From positions 54,545 through 118,544 of the forward strand of contig JBLNCI010000026.1 of the NCBI GenBank assembly GCA_050260515.1: a DNA stretch of 64,000 nt, given 5' to 3'. The stretch comes from DATJIG01 sp050260515 (GTDB taxonomy: Bacteria; Pseudomonadota; Alphaproteobacteria; SMXQ01). The translations under genes and the position numbers were made by a program. The notes below the pieces were generated by a model. The model did no database searches. It was not told the DNA's origin and saw nothing but the letters and a program-made list of their open reading frames with translations. Shown piece after piece: positions 1 to 8,139 of the stretch; position 1 is the stretch's first letter, and the number at the start of each line of letters is the position of its first letter.

Positions 1-186
1 CATATCGGCCTCGATCGTGTCGCCCCAATCCTTCATGTTCCAGCCGCGGATCTTGCCGCCGTCGGGCGACGCGACATCGACGTGGGCGCCGGCCTGACGC
101 AGCAGGTCGCGCGGCTTCGTCAACTCGGCCTGCTCGACGCCGTTCGTGGCGATGATGAGAATGCGAGATTCGCGGATGTTCGGCAT
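1..186 (-). CDS. PfpI/DJ-1 family protein (type 1 glutamine amidotransferase-like), C-terminus off the window
   Basis: Only the first 62 codons lie in the window; the rest runs past position 1. The visible part reads RILIIATNGVEQAELTKPRD and then a VASPDGG-containing strand followed by IRGWNMKDWGD. This is the first beta-alpha-beta of the PfpI subgroup of the DJ-1 superfamily, whose members are reported as proteases, chaperones or deglycases. The catalytic Cys-containing elbow is not visible, so activity cannot be judged. The ATG is preceded by GAGGAGG at normal distance, which supports the start. It is divergent from the unknown gene at 450, with about 260 bases between them. Family call fairly safe; precise role unknown. 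Confidence 0.8.
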   Translation of the reverse strand, partial: MPNIRESRILIIATNGVEQAELTKPRDLLRQAGAHVDVASPDGGKIRGWNMKDWGDTIEADM

Positions 187-449
187 GTGCGCCTCCTCAA
201 AAAACGTGAGCAAAAAGGGAACGAAGCCGACTCAACGCGGCCTTCGCAGGCCGGTTCCTGGGGGGCGCGTTGCCAAAATGCGGCGTTCCGGTGCTCAAAC
301 CGTGTGCTCAGTCCCGACGGAAGGGCTCGACCTGCGGCGGTCCGTTAACCGCTCGCTAACGTTCGGCGGCCGCGGGGCCCCGCCGTCCTAAGACATTGTT
401 AGGCACCGCGCAGCGACAATGGCCGGTCCGTACCGGGGAATGAGTCGCT

Positions 450-1574
450 ATGGCCGCGAACCAATATCTGAAGCCGATGCTCGACGCGGGGTCTCCCCGC
501 GTCTTCAACTGCAACGAGATGACGCAGAAGATCCTTGCCAAGGATCCCGAGGCGCCGCGCTTCTTCCGCAACAAGCAGCTCAACACCGCCGTTCTGATCA
601 AGGACACGGTCCCGCTCGGGCAGCGGGAGAAGTCCGGGCCCGCGGTCGGCACCAAGCTCTATTTTCCGTTCAACGAGGCCAACATCTACGAAGGCGGCCG
701 CACCATCTTCCTGCACGAGAAATCGCTGACCAGGGCGATCATGGAGCGGTACGGCGAGGGCGCCCTGCCGCAGGAACTGCTCGCGGAGGACCTGCACATC
801 CTGTCGATCCTCGATCACCTGCCGTCGCTCGATCCGTTCCTGCTCAAGGACGCGTTCATGCGCGCCGAGGTCAAGATGAACGAGTCCTACTTCGAGGTGA
901 CTGCCGAGGCGTGGGCGGAGATCGAGGCGTACATGCTGCAGCGCTTCGAGCCGGTGGTGAAGGCGGCCTTCCCCGACGCCATGTCGTCGGATGACAAGGC
1001 GCGTCAGCTCATGGACAAGATCTGGGAGGCACGCGACCTCGAGGCGCTGATGCCGCTCATCGTCGCGTTCCGTCTGCCGCAGCACGAAGCGCTCGACCTG
1101 TTCTCGTCGTGGCGCGGCATCGTCTACTACTCGTACCAATACGGCCGCGTCCAGCTCCAGCTCGTCGAGCTGATGAAGTGGCTGGTGGCCAACGACGTGC
1201 CGATCACCGGCCGCCCGGTCCACGAGACCAAGGAAATGACGGCGATGCTCCGCAACGTCCGCGACCAGCTCCGGGCCGAGTGGAAGATCGTCGAGGGCAT
1301 CATCCGCAAGTACGAGGACGGCTACGACAAGATGTTCCGCCACAAGACCAGCTCGGCGGAGTTCCTCGCTTTCCTCAAGGGCTCCAACAAGATCTACTGG
1401 GAACTCGGCAACGCGCTCGGCAAGGTGAGCTACGGCATCTACTGCTGGGACGTGCTGACCGCGCGCTTCGCTCCGCTGCGCAAGCTGCCGTGGGCGCAGC
1501 AGCAGGAGGTCATGCGCCTGCTGAACGCGATCTACCAGCCCGACCCGATGGCGGCGACCGCCGTCAACTGGTAG
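450..1574 (+). CDS. Conserved-looking hypothetical protein, 374 aa
   Basis: I do not recognise this protein. It has no signal peptide, no membrane segment and no nucleotide-binding motif. It looks largely alpha-helical and charged, with many aromatic residues (for example YYSYQYGR near residue 230 and YWELGNALGKVSYGIYCW near residue 320). An N-terminal part mentions no metal-binding cluster. Codon usage matches the surrounding GC-rich genes, with strong third-position GC, so it is very probably coding. It stands alone between the divergent PfpI gene and the convergent SPW gene, which ends 13 bases away. It is probably cytoplasmic; nothing supports a more specific function. Confidence 0.8.
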   Translation: MAANQYLKPMLDAGSPRVFNCNEMTQKILAKDPEAPRFFRNKQLNTAVLIKDTVPLGQREKSGPAVGTKLYFPFNEANIYEGGRTIFLHEKSLTRAIMERYGEGALPQELLAEDLHILSILDHLPSLDPFLLKDAFMRAEVKMNESYFEVTAEAWAEIEAYMLQRFEPVVKAAFPDAMSSDDKARQLMDKIWEARDLEALMPLIVAFRLPQHEALDLFSSWRGIVYYSYQYGRVQLQLVELMKWLVANDVPITGRPVHETKEMTAMLRNVRDQLRAEWKIVEGIIRKYEDGYDKMFRHKTSSAEFLAFLKGSNKIYWELGNALGKVSYGIYCWDVLTARFAPLRKLPWAQQQEVMRLLNAIYQPDPMAATAVNW

Positions 1575-1586
1575 GCAAGGGCTCGG

Positions 1587-2141
1587 TCAACCGGTCATCC
1601 GCGACCGCCGGCGCGATTGCGACGGGTCGCTCGACAGCGCCGGCATACGCCGCAGCGCGAGCAGTTCCCACGCCGACAGGATCACCACCAGCGCGCCCAC
1701 GATCCAGTGGTTCCACGAGGCGCGCGGCGTGTCGGTGAAGCCCAGCACCCACGGCGACAGAAACACCCACGCGCCCGCGACGAGGATCGCCCACTCGTTG
1801 GGAGCGTCCATCCGATAGACCGCGGCCAGCGCGATTGCGCCGAGCACGACGCCGACGATGATGGCGTTGGCCGACATTCCCTGACCGACTTCGTCGGGGA
1901 AGGCCACCGGGGCGAAGGACAGCCATATCGCGAGCAGCATCACGACGATGTCCTGCCAGCGTCCCCACCGGCCGGTGGCGCGTACTTCGGGCGTCGGCTG
2001 GACGGTCTCCGACGCGAGGCCGAGCGAGCCGTCGCGCTTGCGACGCGCGACGGTCGCGAACGCGATCGCGACGCCGAGCGCGACCACGAAGAGGACGTCG
2101 ATCACCGCCCACCACAAGCCGCTCGGTTCCTGTCCCATCAT
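1587..2141 (-). CDS. SPW-repeat membrane protein, 184 aa
   Basis: A small integral membrane protein with one N-terminal hydrophobic segment (about residues 5-25) and a later block of four. It contains the signature FLSPWVLGF and an upstream degenerate copy around LSFAPVAF, matching the SPW family whose function is unknown. I chose the ATG at 2141 because GGAGAT lies at proper spacing and the hydrophobic segment starts just after it; the reading frame continues upstream but that part is arginine/proline-rich and unlike protein. An alternative ATG lies directly next to it at 2138. Convergent with the 374-residue unknown gene. Confidence 0.75.
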   Translation of the reverse strand: MMGQEPSGLWWAVIDVLFVVALGVAIAFATVARRKRDGSLGLASETVQPTPEVRATGRWGRWQDIVVMLLAIWLSFAPVAFPDEVGQGMSANAIIVGVVLGAIALAAVYRMDAPNEWAILVAGAWVFLSPWVLGFTDTPRASWNHWIVGALVVILSAWELLALRRMPALSSDPSQSRRRSRMTG

Positions 2142-2397
2142 CGCTGATCTCCATCGACTGCGTTCAGCCCACAGCGGATCAACGGTGTGCCGCCGCGAGA
2201 TGTTCCGAAGCGCCGAAACGGAGCCGGGCCGGCCATCGCAGGGTGTGGAGATCAGGTCGACGAGGGGCGTGCCGGCGCGACGGGGGAGCGAGACCGGCGG
2301 CGTTGCCGAGCGCCAGTTCCGGGACGGATGCGCCGGCGCGTGTGCTGAGGCTTGCACCGGGAAAACCGCTCACCCGGCAGCGGAGTGTTCCGCTTGT

Positions 2398-3663
2398 TCA
2401 GGCGGCGTACGCCGGAGCGAGGTCGGCGCGCTCGAGGCGGCGCAGCTCGGGATACCGCCACGCCCACACCGCGACGATCACGAGGACGGCGGCGCCGCCG
2501 AAGACGACGGAACCGATTGCGCCGAACCACGCGGCGGTGATTCCCGACTCGAACTGGCCGAGCTGGTTGCCCAGGGTCGTCGACAGCGTGCTGACGGCGG
2601 AGACGCGACCGAGGACATCGTTGGGGGTCGTCGCTTGCATCAGCGTCTTTCGGTTGACGGCGCTGATCGTGTCGGCGGCACCGAACACGAACAGCAGCGC
2701 GACCGAGAGCACGGCGATGTCGGAGAAGGCGAACAGGATGCTCGATAGGCCATACAGCGCCACGCCACCGAGGATCACCCAGCCGCAGCCGCGGGTGACC
2801 GGCGTCCGGGCAAGGACCACGGCCATCATCAGCGCGCCGACGGCGGGCGCGCTGCGCAGGATGCCGAGCCCCCACGGTCCGATGTCGAGAACGTCGGCGG
2901 CGAAGATCGGCAGCAGGGCGGTGAGGCCCGCGAACAGCGTCGCCAGCGTGTCCAGCGTGATGACGCTCAGCAGCAGCGAATTGGACCAGATGAAGGACAC
3001 CCCTGCGCTCATCGTCCGCCACGTCATGCGCGAGCGCGAGGCGGTTGGGCGCGGCGCCGGCGGCAGCAGGAAGCTCGCCGTCGCGGCGGTGGCGATCAGG
3101 GCGAGGCAGCAGACGTAGTCCGTCGCCACTCCGAAGGCGTAGATGAAGCCGCCGATCGAGGGGCCGAGCAGGGTCGCCATGCGCGCCGAAGACGCGTAGG
3201 CCGCGACAGCGCGGCTCAGGAGAGCCGGCGGAACGAGCGAGGGCAGCAGCGACTGCAGTGACGGGTTCTCGAAGATCCGCGCGACGGAGTTGACGAACAG
3301 CAGAACGTAGAAGAGCGCGATGGTCGGCTTCTCCTGCAGACTCAGCAGCAGAAGCCCGAGCACGACGGCGGTTTCGACGACATAGCACCAGCGCAGGACG
3401 ACGCGACGGTCGAAGCGGTCGGCGACCTCGCCGGAGACCAGGACCAGCATCAGCGACGGCATCAGTTGCACGAGGCCGATCAGGCCGAGCGCCATGGCGC
3501 TGTTGGTAAGGGCGTAGATCTGCCACCCGACCACGACGGCCAGCATCTGGTTCGACATCATCGACGCCAGACGCGTGGTGAACATCAGCCGGAACGCGGG
3601 AACGCCGAAGATGCCGGTCTGGACGGGCGCAGGCGGCGCAGGATCTTGCGGCGGATGCCTCAT
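2398..3663 (-). CDS. Major facilitator superfamily transporter, EntS/MFS_3-like
   Basis: A 421-residue protein with about twelve hydrophobic helices. Between helices 2 and 3 it has the MFS loop GEVADRFDRR, corresponding to the GxLaDrxGRR motif, and later VLGRVSAVSTL, typical of the MFS_3 subfamily that includes the enterobactin exporter EntS. The protein probably exports a small molecule by proton antiport across the inner membrane; the substrate cannot be read from the sequence. It is divergent from the NMT1-type binding-protein gene at 3919, and there is no siderophore biosynthesis gene nearby, so an enterobactin role is not implied. Confidence 0.85.
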   Translation of the reverse strand: MRHPPQDPAPPAPVQTGIFGVPAFRLMFTTRLASMMSNQMLAVVVGWQIYALTNSAMALGLIGLVQLMPSLMLVLVSGEVADRFDRRVVLRWCYVVETAVVLGLLLLSLQEKPTIALFYVLLFVNSVARIFENPSLQSLLPSLVPPALLSRAVAAYASSARMATLLGPSIGGFIYAFGVATDYVCCLALIATAATASFLLPPAPRPTASRSRMTWRTMSAGVSFIWSNSLLLSVITLDTLATLFAGLTALLPIFAADVLDIGPWGLGILRSAPAVGALMMAVVLARTPVTRGCGWVILGGVALYGLSSILFAFSDIAVLSVALLFVFGAADTISAVNRKTLMQATTPNDVLGRVSAVSTLSTTLGNQLGQFESGITAAWFGAIGSVVFGGAAVLVIVAVWAWRYPELRRLERADLAPAYAA

Positions 3664-3918
3664 CGGCGCGGGTGGGGTCCTCGGTGGCGCCGCTTCGACG
3701 GCGGAGAGTCACGGAATTATGGAGAGCGGTACCGACTCCGTCCATCAAAAACCGAAACGCATTAGAGATTCTGGCGGAGCATTCCGCGGCCACCTGCCGG
3801 CCGCACGAGCGCCACGACGGCACGGTCACAAGCCGCGCTGGAGGCGAAGCGCTACACTGGCACAAAGAGCCGGTAACCGGCAGACACGAGAAATGTTGTC
3901 GAAGCCTGGGAGGATCAC

Positions 3919-4914
3919 ATGACGCTCGTTCGCCGCGCGTGCGCATTGCTGTCGGCTGTCGTCGTTTCAGCTCTGATGGCGGTGCCGACGCCACGCGCCG
4001 CCGACCTGACGCCGTTCCGCGTCGGCGAGGCATCGCCCGCCAATACGTTCCTCGCGATCTGGATGGCGCAGGACGCAGGCTTCTACGAGGCCAACGGCCT
4101 CAAGGTCGAGATCGTGCACATGGTGGGCGGCAGCCAGTCGGGGCCCGCGCTCAAGGACGGACGCATCCACCTCATGCACATCGGCCTGTCGTCGGTGGTG
4201 CGCGCCAATCTCAACGGTCTCGGCGATCTGCGGACGATCGGTTCCCTCAGCAACCTGATCCGCAACACGTTCTTCCTCGCGCCCGGCAAGACCGTGAAGG
4301 ATCTGAAGGGCGGGACGGTGGGCATCAGCAGCACCGGGTCGGAGAGCGACTCGAGCGCGACGTTGGCGCTGCGCCGCCTCGGCGTCGACCGCAACGACGT
4401 GACCGTCAAGGAGGTCGGCACCGACCGGCTGACGCCGCTCCGCGCCGGAACGATCACGGCGACGGTGCTCGGGGAACCGCAGCGTACCGAGGCGTTCTCG
4501 CTGGGGCTTACCGCCGCGGTCGATCTCTACGGCGAACGAATCCCGTGGCTTTACAGCGGCCTCACCGTGGACAACGCCTATATGAAGGCGAACCGCGACA
4601 CGCTGACGCGCTTCATGAAAGCGACGGTCGAGGGCAACTGGCTGGCGGTGTCCGACGCCGAGCGCGCGAAGAAGGTGCTCGCGCGCGAGCTCAAGATCAG
4701 CGATCCCAAGGTGCTGCAGGCGAGCTACGACAACTTCAAGGCGGAGACACCGCCCAACGCCGAGCTCGACGTGCAGGGCGCCAAGAACGTCATCGAGGTC
4801 GTCGTGCCGGCCGACAAGAGCCACCGCCTCGAGGACTATGTCGATACCGGCATCATGGACGACCTGCGTAAGTCGGGCTTCTTCGATGCGATGAAGGTTA
4901 AGTACGCGCCCTAG
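3919..4914 (+). CDS. ABC-type solute-binding protein, NMT1/THI5-like (nitrate/sulfonate/taurine type)
   Basis: A 331-residue periplasmic binding protein with a Sec signal peptide (about residues 1-28, ending near PRAA). The start of the mature domain, including WMAQDAGFYEANGLKVEIV, is the hallmark of NMT1/THI5-like proteins that bind small organic solutes such as sulfonates, nitrate or pyrimidine precursors. No ATPase or permease gene is adjacent, so this is an orphan binding protein that would have to work with a transporter encoded elsewhere or act as a sensor. GGAGG precedes the ATG. It opens a plus-strand run with a small secreted protein and an ornithine-cyclodeaminase homologue. Confidence 0.85.
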   Translation: MTLVRRACALLSAVVVSALMAVPTPRAADLTPFRVGEASPANTFLAIWMAQDAGFYEANGLKVEIVHMVGGSQSGPALKDGRIHLMHIGLSSVVRANLNGLGDLRTIGSLSNLIRNTFFLAPGKTVKDLKGGTVGISSTGSESDSSATLALRRLGVDRNDVTVKEVGTDRLTPLRAGTITATVLGEPQRTEAFSLGLTAAVDLYGERIPWLYSGLTVDNAYMKANRDTLTRFMKATVEGNWLAVSDAERAKKVLARELKISDPKVLQASYDNFKAETPPNAELDVQGAKNVIEVVVPADKSHRLEDYVDTGIMDDLRKSGFFDAMKVKYAP

Positions 4915-4974
4915 GCCGCGCCGGAGCTTTACTGTAGGCTTCCCGCTCGTAGAGAGAAAACGTCGGGAGGACAC

Positions 4975-5580
4975 ATGCGCGTACCCAGGATGTTCTTGCT
5001 TCCGTTGGCCGTCGCCGCCGCCGCGGCACTGGCGGGCAGCGCGTACGCCCAGCAGGCCCAGCGCATCCGCGGCGAGGTCGAGAGCGTCGACGGGAACGTC
5101 GTGGCCGTGAAGACGCCCGAGGGCAAGACGGTGAAGGTGAGGATGGACGACAACGCGTCGGTGCTTCACGCGGCCAAGGCCTCGCTCAGCGATATCAAGC
5201 CGGGCGCCTTCGTCGGCACCGGCGCGCTGCCCGACGGCGACGCGTGGAAAGCCGCCGAGGTCCATATCTTCCCGCAGGGCTCCCGCCAGGGCGAGGGCCA
5301 TCGGACATGGAGCTCGAACCCCGCGGGCACCATGACCAATGCCGAGGTTACCGCCGCCGCGGTCAGCGCAGCCAACGGCAAGCTGACGCTCACCACCAAC
5401 GGCCAGAACTACACGATCAACGTACCGCCCGAGGCGCCGATCGTCCGGTTCGAGAAAGGATCGACGGCGTTGGTGAAGAAAGGCGCGTGGGTCGAGTTCT
5501 CCAACTCCGCCGACAAGGACGGAGTTCTGGTCGCGAAAAACATCACCGTCAGCGACGACCGCCGCTATCCGGTGCGCTGA
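4975..5580 (+). CDS. Secreted beta-rich protein, DUF5666-like, 201 aa
   Basis: A signal peptide (residues 1-25, AYA|QQ) is followed by two short beta-rich halves. The first reads IRGEVESVDGNVVAVKTPEG, then a segment with TVKV and DIKPGAFVG, the pattern of DUF5666-type OB-like domains. The second half repeats the theme (GKLTLTTNGQNYTINVPP...). A GHRTWSSNPAGTMTNAEV linker joins them. Its molecular role is unknown; the protein is probably periplasmic. GGGAGGA sits before the ATG. It lies 60 bases after the binding-protein gene and about 110 before the ornithine-cyclodeaminase homologue. The same kind of small protein recurs in the 24235-32200 cluster. Confidence 0.75.
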   Translation: MRVPRMFLLPLAVAAAAALAGSAYAQQAQRIRGEVESVDGNVVAVKTPEGKTVKVRMDDNASVLHAAKASLSDIKPGAFVGTGALPDGDAWKAAEVHIFPQGSRQGEGHRTWSSNPAGTMTNAEVTAAAVSAANGKLTLTTNGQNYTINVPPEAPIVRFEKGSTALVKKGAWVEFSNSADKDGVLVAKNITVSDDRRYPVR

Positions 5581-5688
5581 CCTGCGGGCGCTGCCGGTTA
5601 TCGGTCGCGACATCCAAGCGGCGAGGGCGCGCCGGCCGGCGTCCTCGCCCGTGATCCGTCTTCATCGCCACTTTCGAGGGAGTTCCCC

Positions 5689-6762
5689 GTGACGCGCATC
5701 TTCTCCAACGACGACGTCGAGAAATACCTCACGATGGAGGACTGCCTCGCGGCGATGGAGGAGGGCTACGCCGAGATCGGCCGCGGCCAGGCGGCATTCC
5801 GCACCAGCTCCAACATCGTCACACCGACGGTGCACGAGGGAGGGGTCTATGCGCTCAAGTCGATGGACGGCGCCGTGCCGTCGCTCGGCGTCGCGGCGAT
5901 CCGGCTCAATTCCGACATCCTCACCTGGGCGACGGTCGCCGGCACGATGCGCCGCGTGAAGAAGCCGGCCGCGCCGGGCAACCGCTGGGTGGGCCTGGTG
6001 CTGCTGTTCTCGACCCACACCGGCGAGCCGCTGGCGATCTTCCCGGACGGCATCATGCAGCGCATGCGCGTCGGCGGCACCAACGGGCTCGGCGTCAAGT
6101 ACATGGCGCGCGAGGACGCGCACACCGTGGCGCTGATCGGCTCCGGCTTTCAGGCCGGCGCCCAGCTCATGGCCGTCACCAAGGTGCGCAAGATCGACGA
6201 CGTCCGCGTGTTCAGCCCGACCAAGGCGAACCGCGAGGCATTCGCCAGGGAATGGTCGGCGAAGCTCGGCATCCCGGTGACGCCGGTCGACTCGCCCGAG
6301 GCGGCGGTGAAGGGCCGCGACATCGTGCTGTGCTCGACGAGCTCGCTCGACCCGGTGTTCTTCAAGCGCTGGGTCGAGCCCGGCATGCACCTCTCGACGA
6401 TCAAGGGCCACGAGATCGAGCCGGACGCGGTCAACATGTGCGACCTCAAGGCGGTGCACATCCACGAGGAGCCGGTGACGATCATCCGCACGCACAACGT
6501 GCGCATCGGCGAGGACAAGCGGCCGTCGGGCGCGCACCCGCCGGCCGAGATCAACACCAAGGCGATGCCGTCGCTGCCCGATCTCATCCTCGGTCGCGCG
6601 CCGAAGCGCACCAGCCCGCAACAGACCAGCATCTTCATCAACGACAACGGGCTCGGGACGCAGTTCGCGATGTGCGGCGCCGCGCTCTACAGGAAGGCGG
6701 TCGCCGCCAACGCCGGGCACGACCTGCCGACCGACTGGTTCACCGAGGACGTGCACCCGTAA
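5689..6762 (+). CDS. Ornithine cyclodeaminase / mu-crystallin family NAD(P)-dependent enzyme
   Basis: A 357-residue cytoplasmic enzyme. The N-terminal FSNDDVEKYLTMEDCLAAME and the Rossmann motif IGSGFQAGAQ near residues 150-160 place it in the ornithine cyclodeaminase/mu-crystallin family. Members deaminate and cyclise ornithine or reduce cyclic imines, and many act on unusual amino acids. It is longer than typical ornithine cyclodeaminases (about 320-330), so substrate identity is open. Translation starts at a GTG preceded by GAGGGAG. It ends one base before the next gene, implying co-transcription. A paralogue of identical length lies at 24235-25308 and shares the C-terminal TDWFT(E/Q)DVHP. 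Confidence 0.87.
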   Translation: MTRIFSNDDVEKYLTMEDCLAAMEEGYAEIGRGQAAFRTSSNIVTPTVHEGGVYALKSMDGAVPSLGVAAIRLNSDILTWATVAGTMRRVKKPAAPGNRWVGLVLLFSTHTGEPLAIFPDGIMQRMRVGGTNGLGVKYMAREDAHTVALIGSGFQAGAQLMAVTKVRKIDDVRVFSPTKANREAFAREWSAKLGIPVTPVDSPEAAVKGRDIVLCSTSSLDPVFFKRWVEPGMHLSTIKGHEIEPDAVNMCDLKAVHIHEEPVTIIRTHNVRIGEDKRPSGAHPPAEINTKAMPSLPDLILGRAPKRTSPQQTSIFINDNGLGTQFAMCGAALYRKAVAANAGHDLPTDWFTEDVHP

Positions 6763-6763
6763 C

Positions 6764-7498
6764 ATGACCGCTGCCCGCCTGCCGACGCTGATTGTCGGCG
6801 TCGCCGCTGTCGCGCTTCTCGCGTACGGACCCATCGCCCAGTTCGCCGACTATCACGCCTTCGCCGACACGCGGACATGGCTTGGCATACCGAATGCCGC
6901 CGACGTGCTGTCGAACGCAGCGTTCGCAGGCATTGGCGCCTGGGCAGTCGCCCGGCTATGGCCCCATCGCGGCCATCCGGCGCTCGCGCGCGGATGGGCT
7001 GGCTGGATGCTGTTCGCGGCGTCGCTGGTGCTCACGGCGGCGGGGTCAAGCTGGTATCACCTGGCACCCGACGACTCGCGCCTGGTGTGGGACAGGCTGC
7101 CGATCGCCCTCGGTTGTGCCGGGATCCTCGCTGCCGTGCGCGCCGAGACGTGCGGCCGATCCGGGAGCCTGTGGCCGACGCTGGTCTTGTCCGTCGCGGC
7201 CGTGGCCAGTGTCGCGTGGTGGAGACAGAGCGGTGATCTGCGCCCGTACCTCCTGCTCCAGGCGTCGCCGCTCGTTCTGGTGCCGCTGTGGCAAACGATC
7301 CACGGCGCACCGTCCGCCGACCGGACCGCCTTCGCCGTGGCGATCCTGCTCTACGCGGCGGCAAAGGCGGCGGAACTCGCCGACCGTTGGATTTATGGGC
7401 TGTCCGGCGTGGTTAGCGGTCACACGCTCAAACACCTGCTCGCGGCAGCCGCCGCGGGCGTCATCGTCGCGCGCCTGATCGCGCGCGTCCGGCGCTAG
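6764..7498 (+). CDS. Ceramidase-like (CREST superfamily) seven-helix membrane protein
   Basis: A 244-residue polytopic inner-membrane protein. It carries the spaced metal-site residues of the alkaline ceramidase/CREST hydrolase family: SSWYH (His99), VWDRLPIA (Asp110) and SGHTLKHLL (His220, His224). In characterised relatives these bind zinc and support amide hydrolysis of ceramides or related lipids. Its ATG is one base after the stop of the ornithine-cyclodeaminase homologue, so the two are translationally linked. Whether it acts on a sphingolipid, an ornithine lipid or another amide is not shown. Its last four bases overlap the end of the convergent gene. Confidence 0.7.
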   Translation: MTAARLPTLIVGVAAVALLAYGPIAQFADYHAFADTRTWLGIPNAADVLSNAAFAGIGAWAVARLWPHRGHPALARGWAGWMLFAASLVLTAAGSSWYHLAPDDSRLVWDRLPIALGCAGILAAVRAETCGRSGSLWPTLVLSVAAVASVAWWRQSGDLRPYLLLQASPLVLVPLWQTIHGAPSADRTAFAVAILLYAAAKAAELADRWIYGLSGVVSGHTLKHLLAAAAAGVIVARLIARVRR

Positions 7499-7965
7499 GG
7501 ACTCACGCTCGCATAGGTCGCGAAGCACACCCATGGCGCGACCGGGAAAGCGAGCACGGCGGCGCCACGCGACACCGTCCACAGCCGGCCGACGAGGATG
7601 CCGTCGAGGGCGATGGTCGCGAGGTTCGCCGCCAGCATGATCGGCGCGCTCGAGAAGCCGAGCGTGTAGAACGGGTAGGCGATGCAGAAGGCGATGAACG
7701 CCAGCGTCCATGGCGCGACGCGGCGGGCCTCGCGGTCGGCCGAACTCGCGAGCGCCCACCATGCGGCGGCGAGCAGCGCGATGAGCCCGGTCCAGACCGC
7801 GCCGATGACCCAGCCCTTGGGTAACAGCGGACGCGCGGCGGTGCTGTCCGGCGCGGCCCATCCAATCGCGAAGATGAGACCGTTGACGGCGACCGTCACC
7901 GCGACGGCGATGGCGACCGACGCGACCAGCCCGTTGGCGTTTGGCGGCGGAAAGCGCTTGGCCAT
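7495..7965 (-). CDS. Hypothetical membrane protein, 156 aa
   Basis: A small protein with about four hydrophobic segments (near residues 13-35, 50-68, 80-105 and 110-150). It has no motif I recognise. The ATG is preceded by GGAGCGG-type sequence and the stop overlaps the convergent ceramidase-like gene by four bases. Codon usage is like the neighbours. It is divergent from the TAXI-TRAP operon. Possibly an accessory membrane protein; function unknown. Confidence 0.6.
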   Translation of the reverse strand: MAKRFPPPNANGLVASVAIAVAVTVAVNGLIFAIGWAAPDSTAARPLLPKGWVIGAVWTGLIALLAAAWWALASSADREARRVAPWTLAFIAFCIAYPFYTLGFSSAPIMLAANLATIALDGILVGRLWTVSRGAAVLAFPVAPWVCFATYASVSP

Positions 7966-8108
7966 GATCCGCTCCTCGCGGGAATCCTAGCAGAGCGCTC
8001 GCGCCGGCACAGCGCCGCCGTTGCGCAATGGCCGACGGCATGGCTGGGGTATCCGTCTGGAAAAACGGGGTGAACCGGCTAGACTGTCCTTGTCAGAGGT
8101 ACATAACC

Positions 8109-8126
8109 GGCCGGGTCAACCCGGCC
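8109..8126 (+). promoter_or_regulatory. Leader hairpin in front of the TAXI-TRAP operon
   Basis: A perfect seven-base-pair inverted repeat (GGCCGGG, loop TCAA, CCCGGCC) sits just before the ribosome binding site of the TAXI gene. It could be a 5' UTR hairpin affecting translation or stability, or an operator. No T-run follows, so it is not a terminator. Function is inference only. Confidence 0.35.
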
Positions 8127-8139
8127 CTGGGGGGACTGC

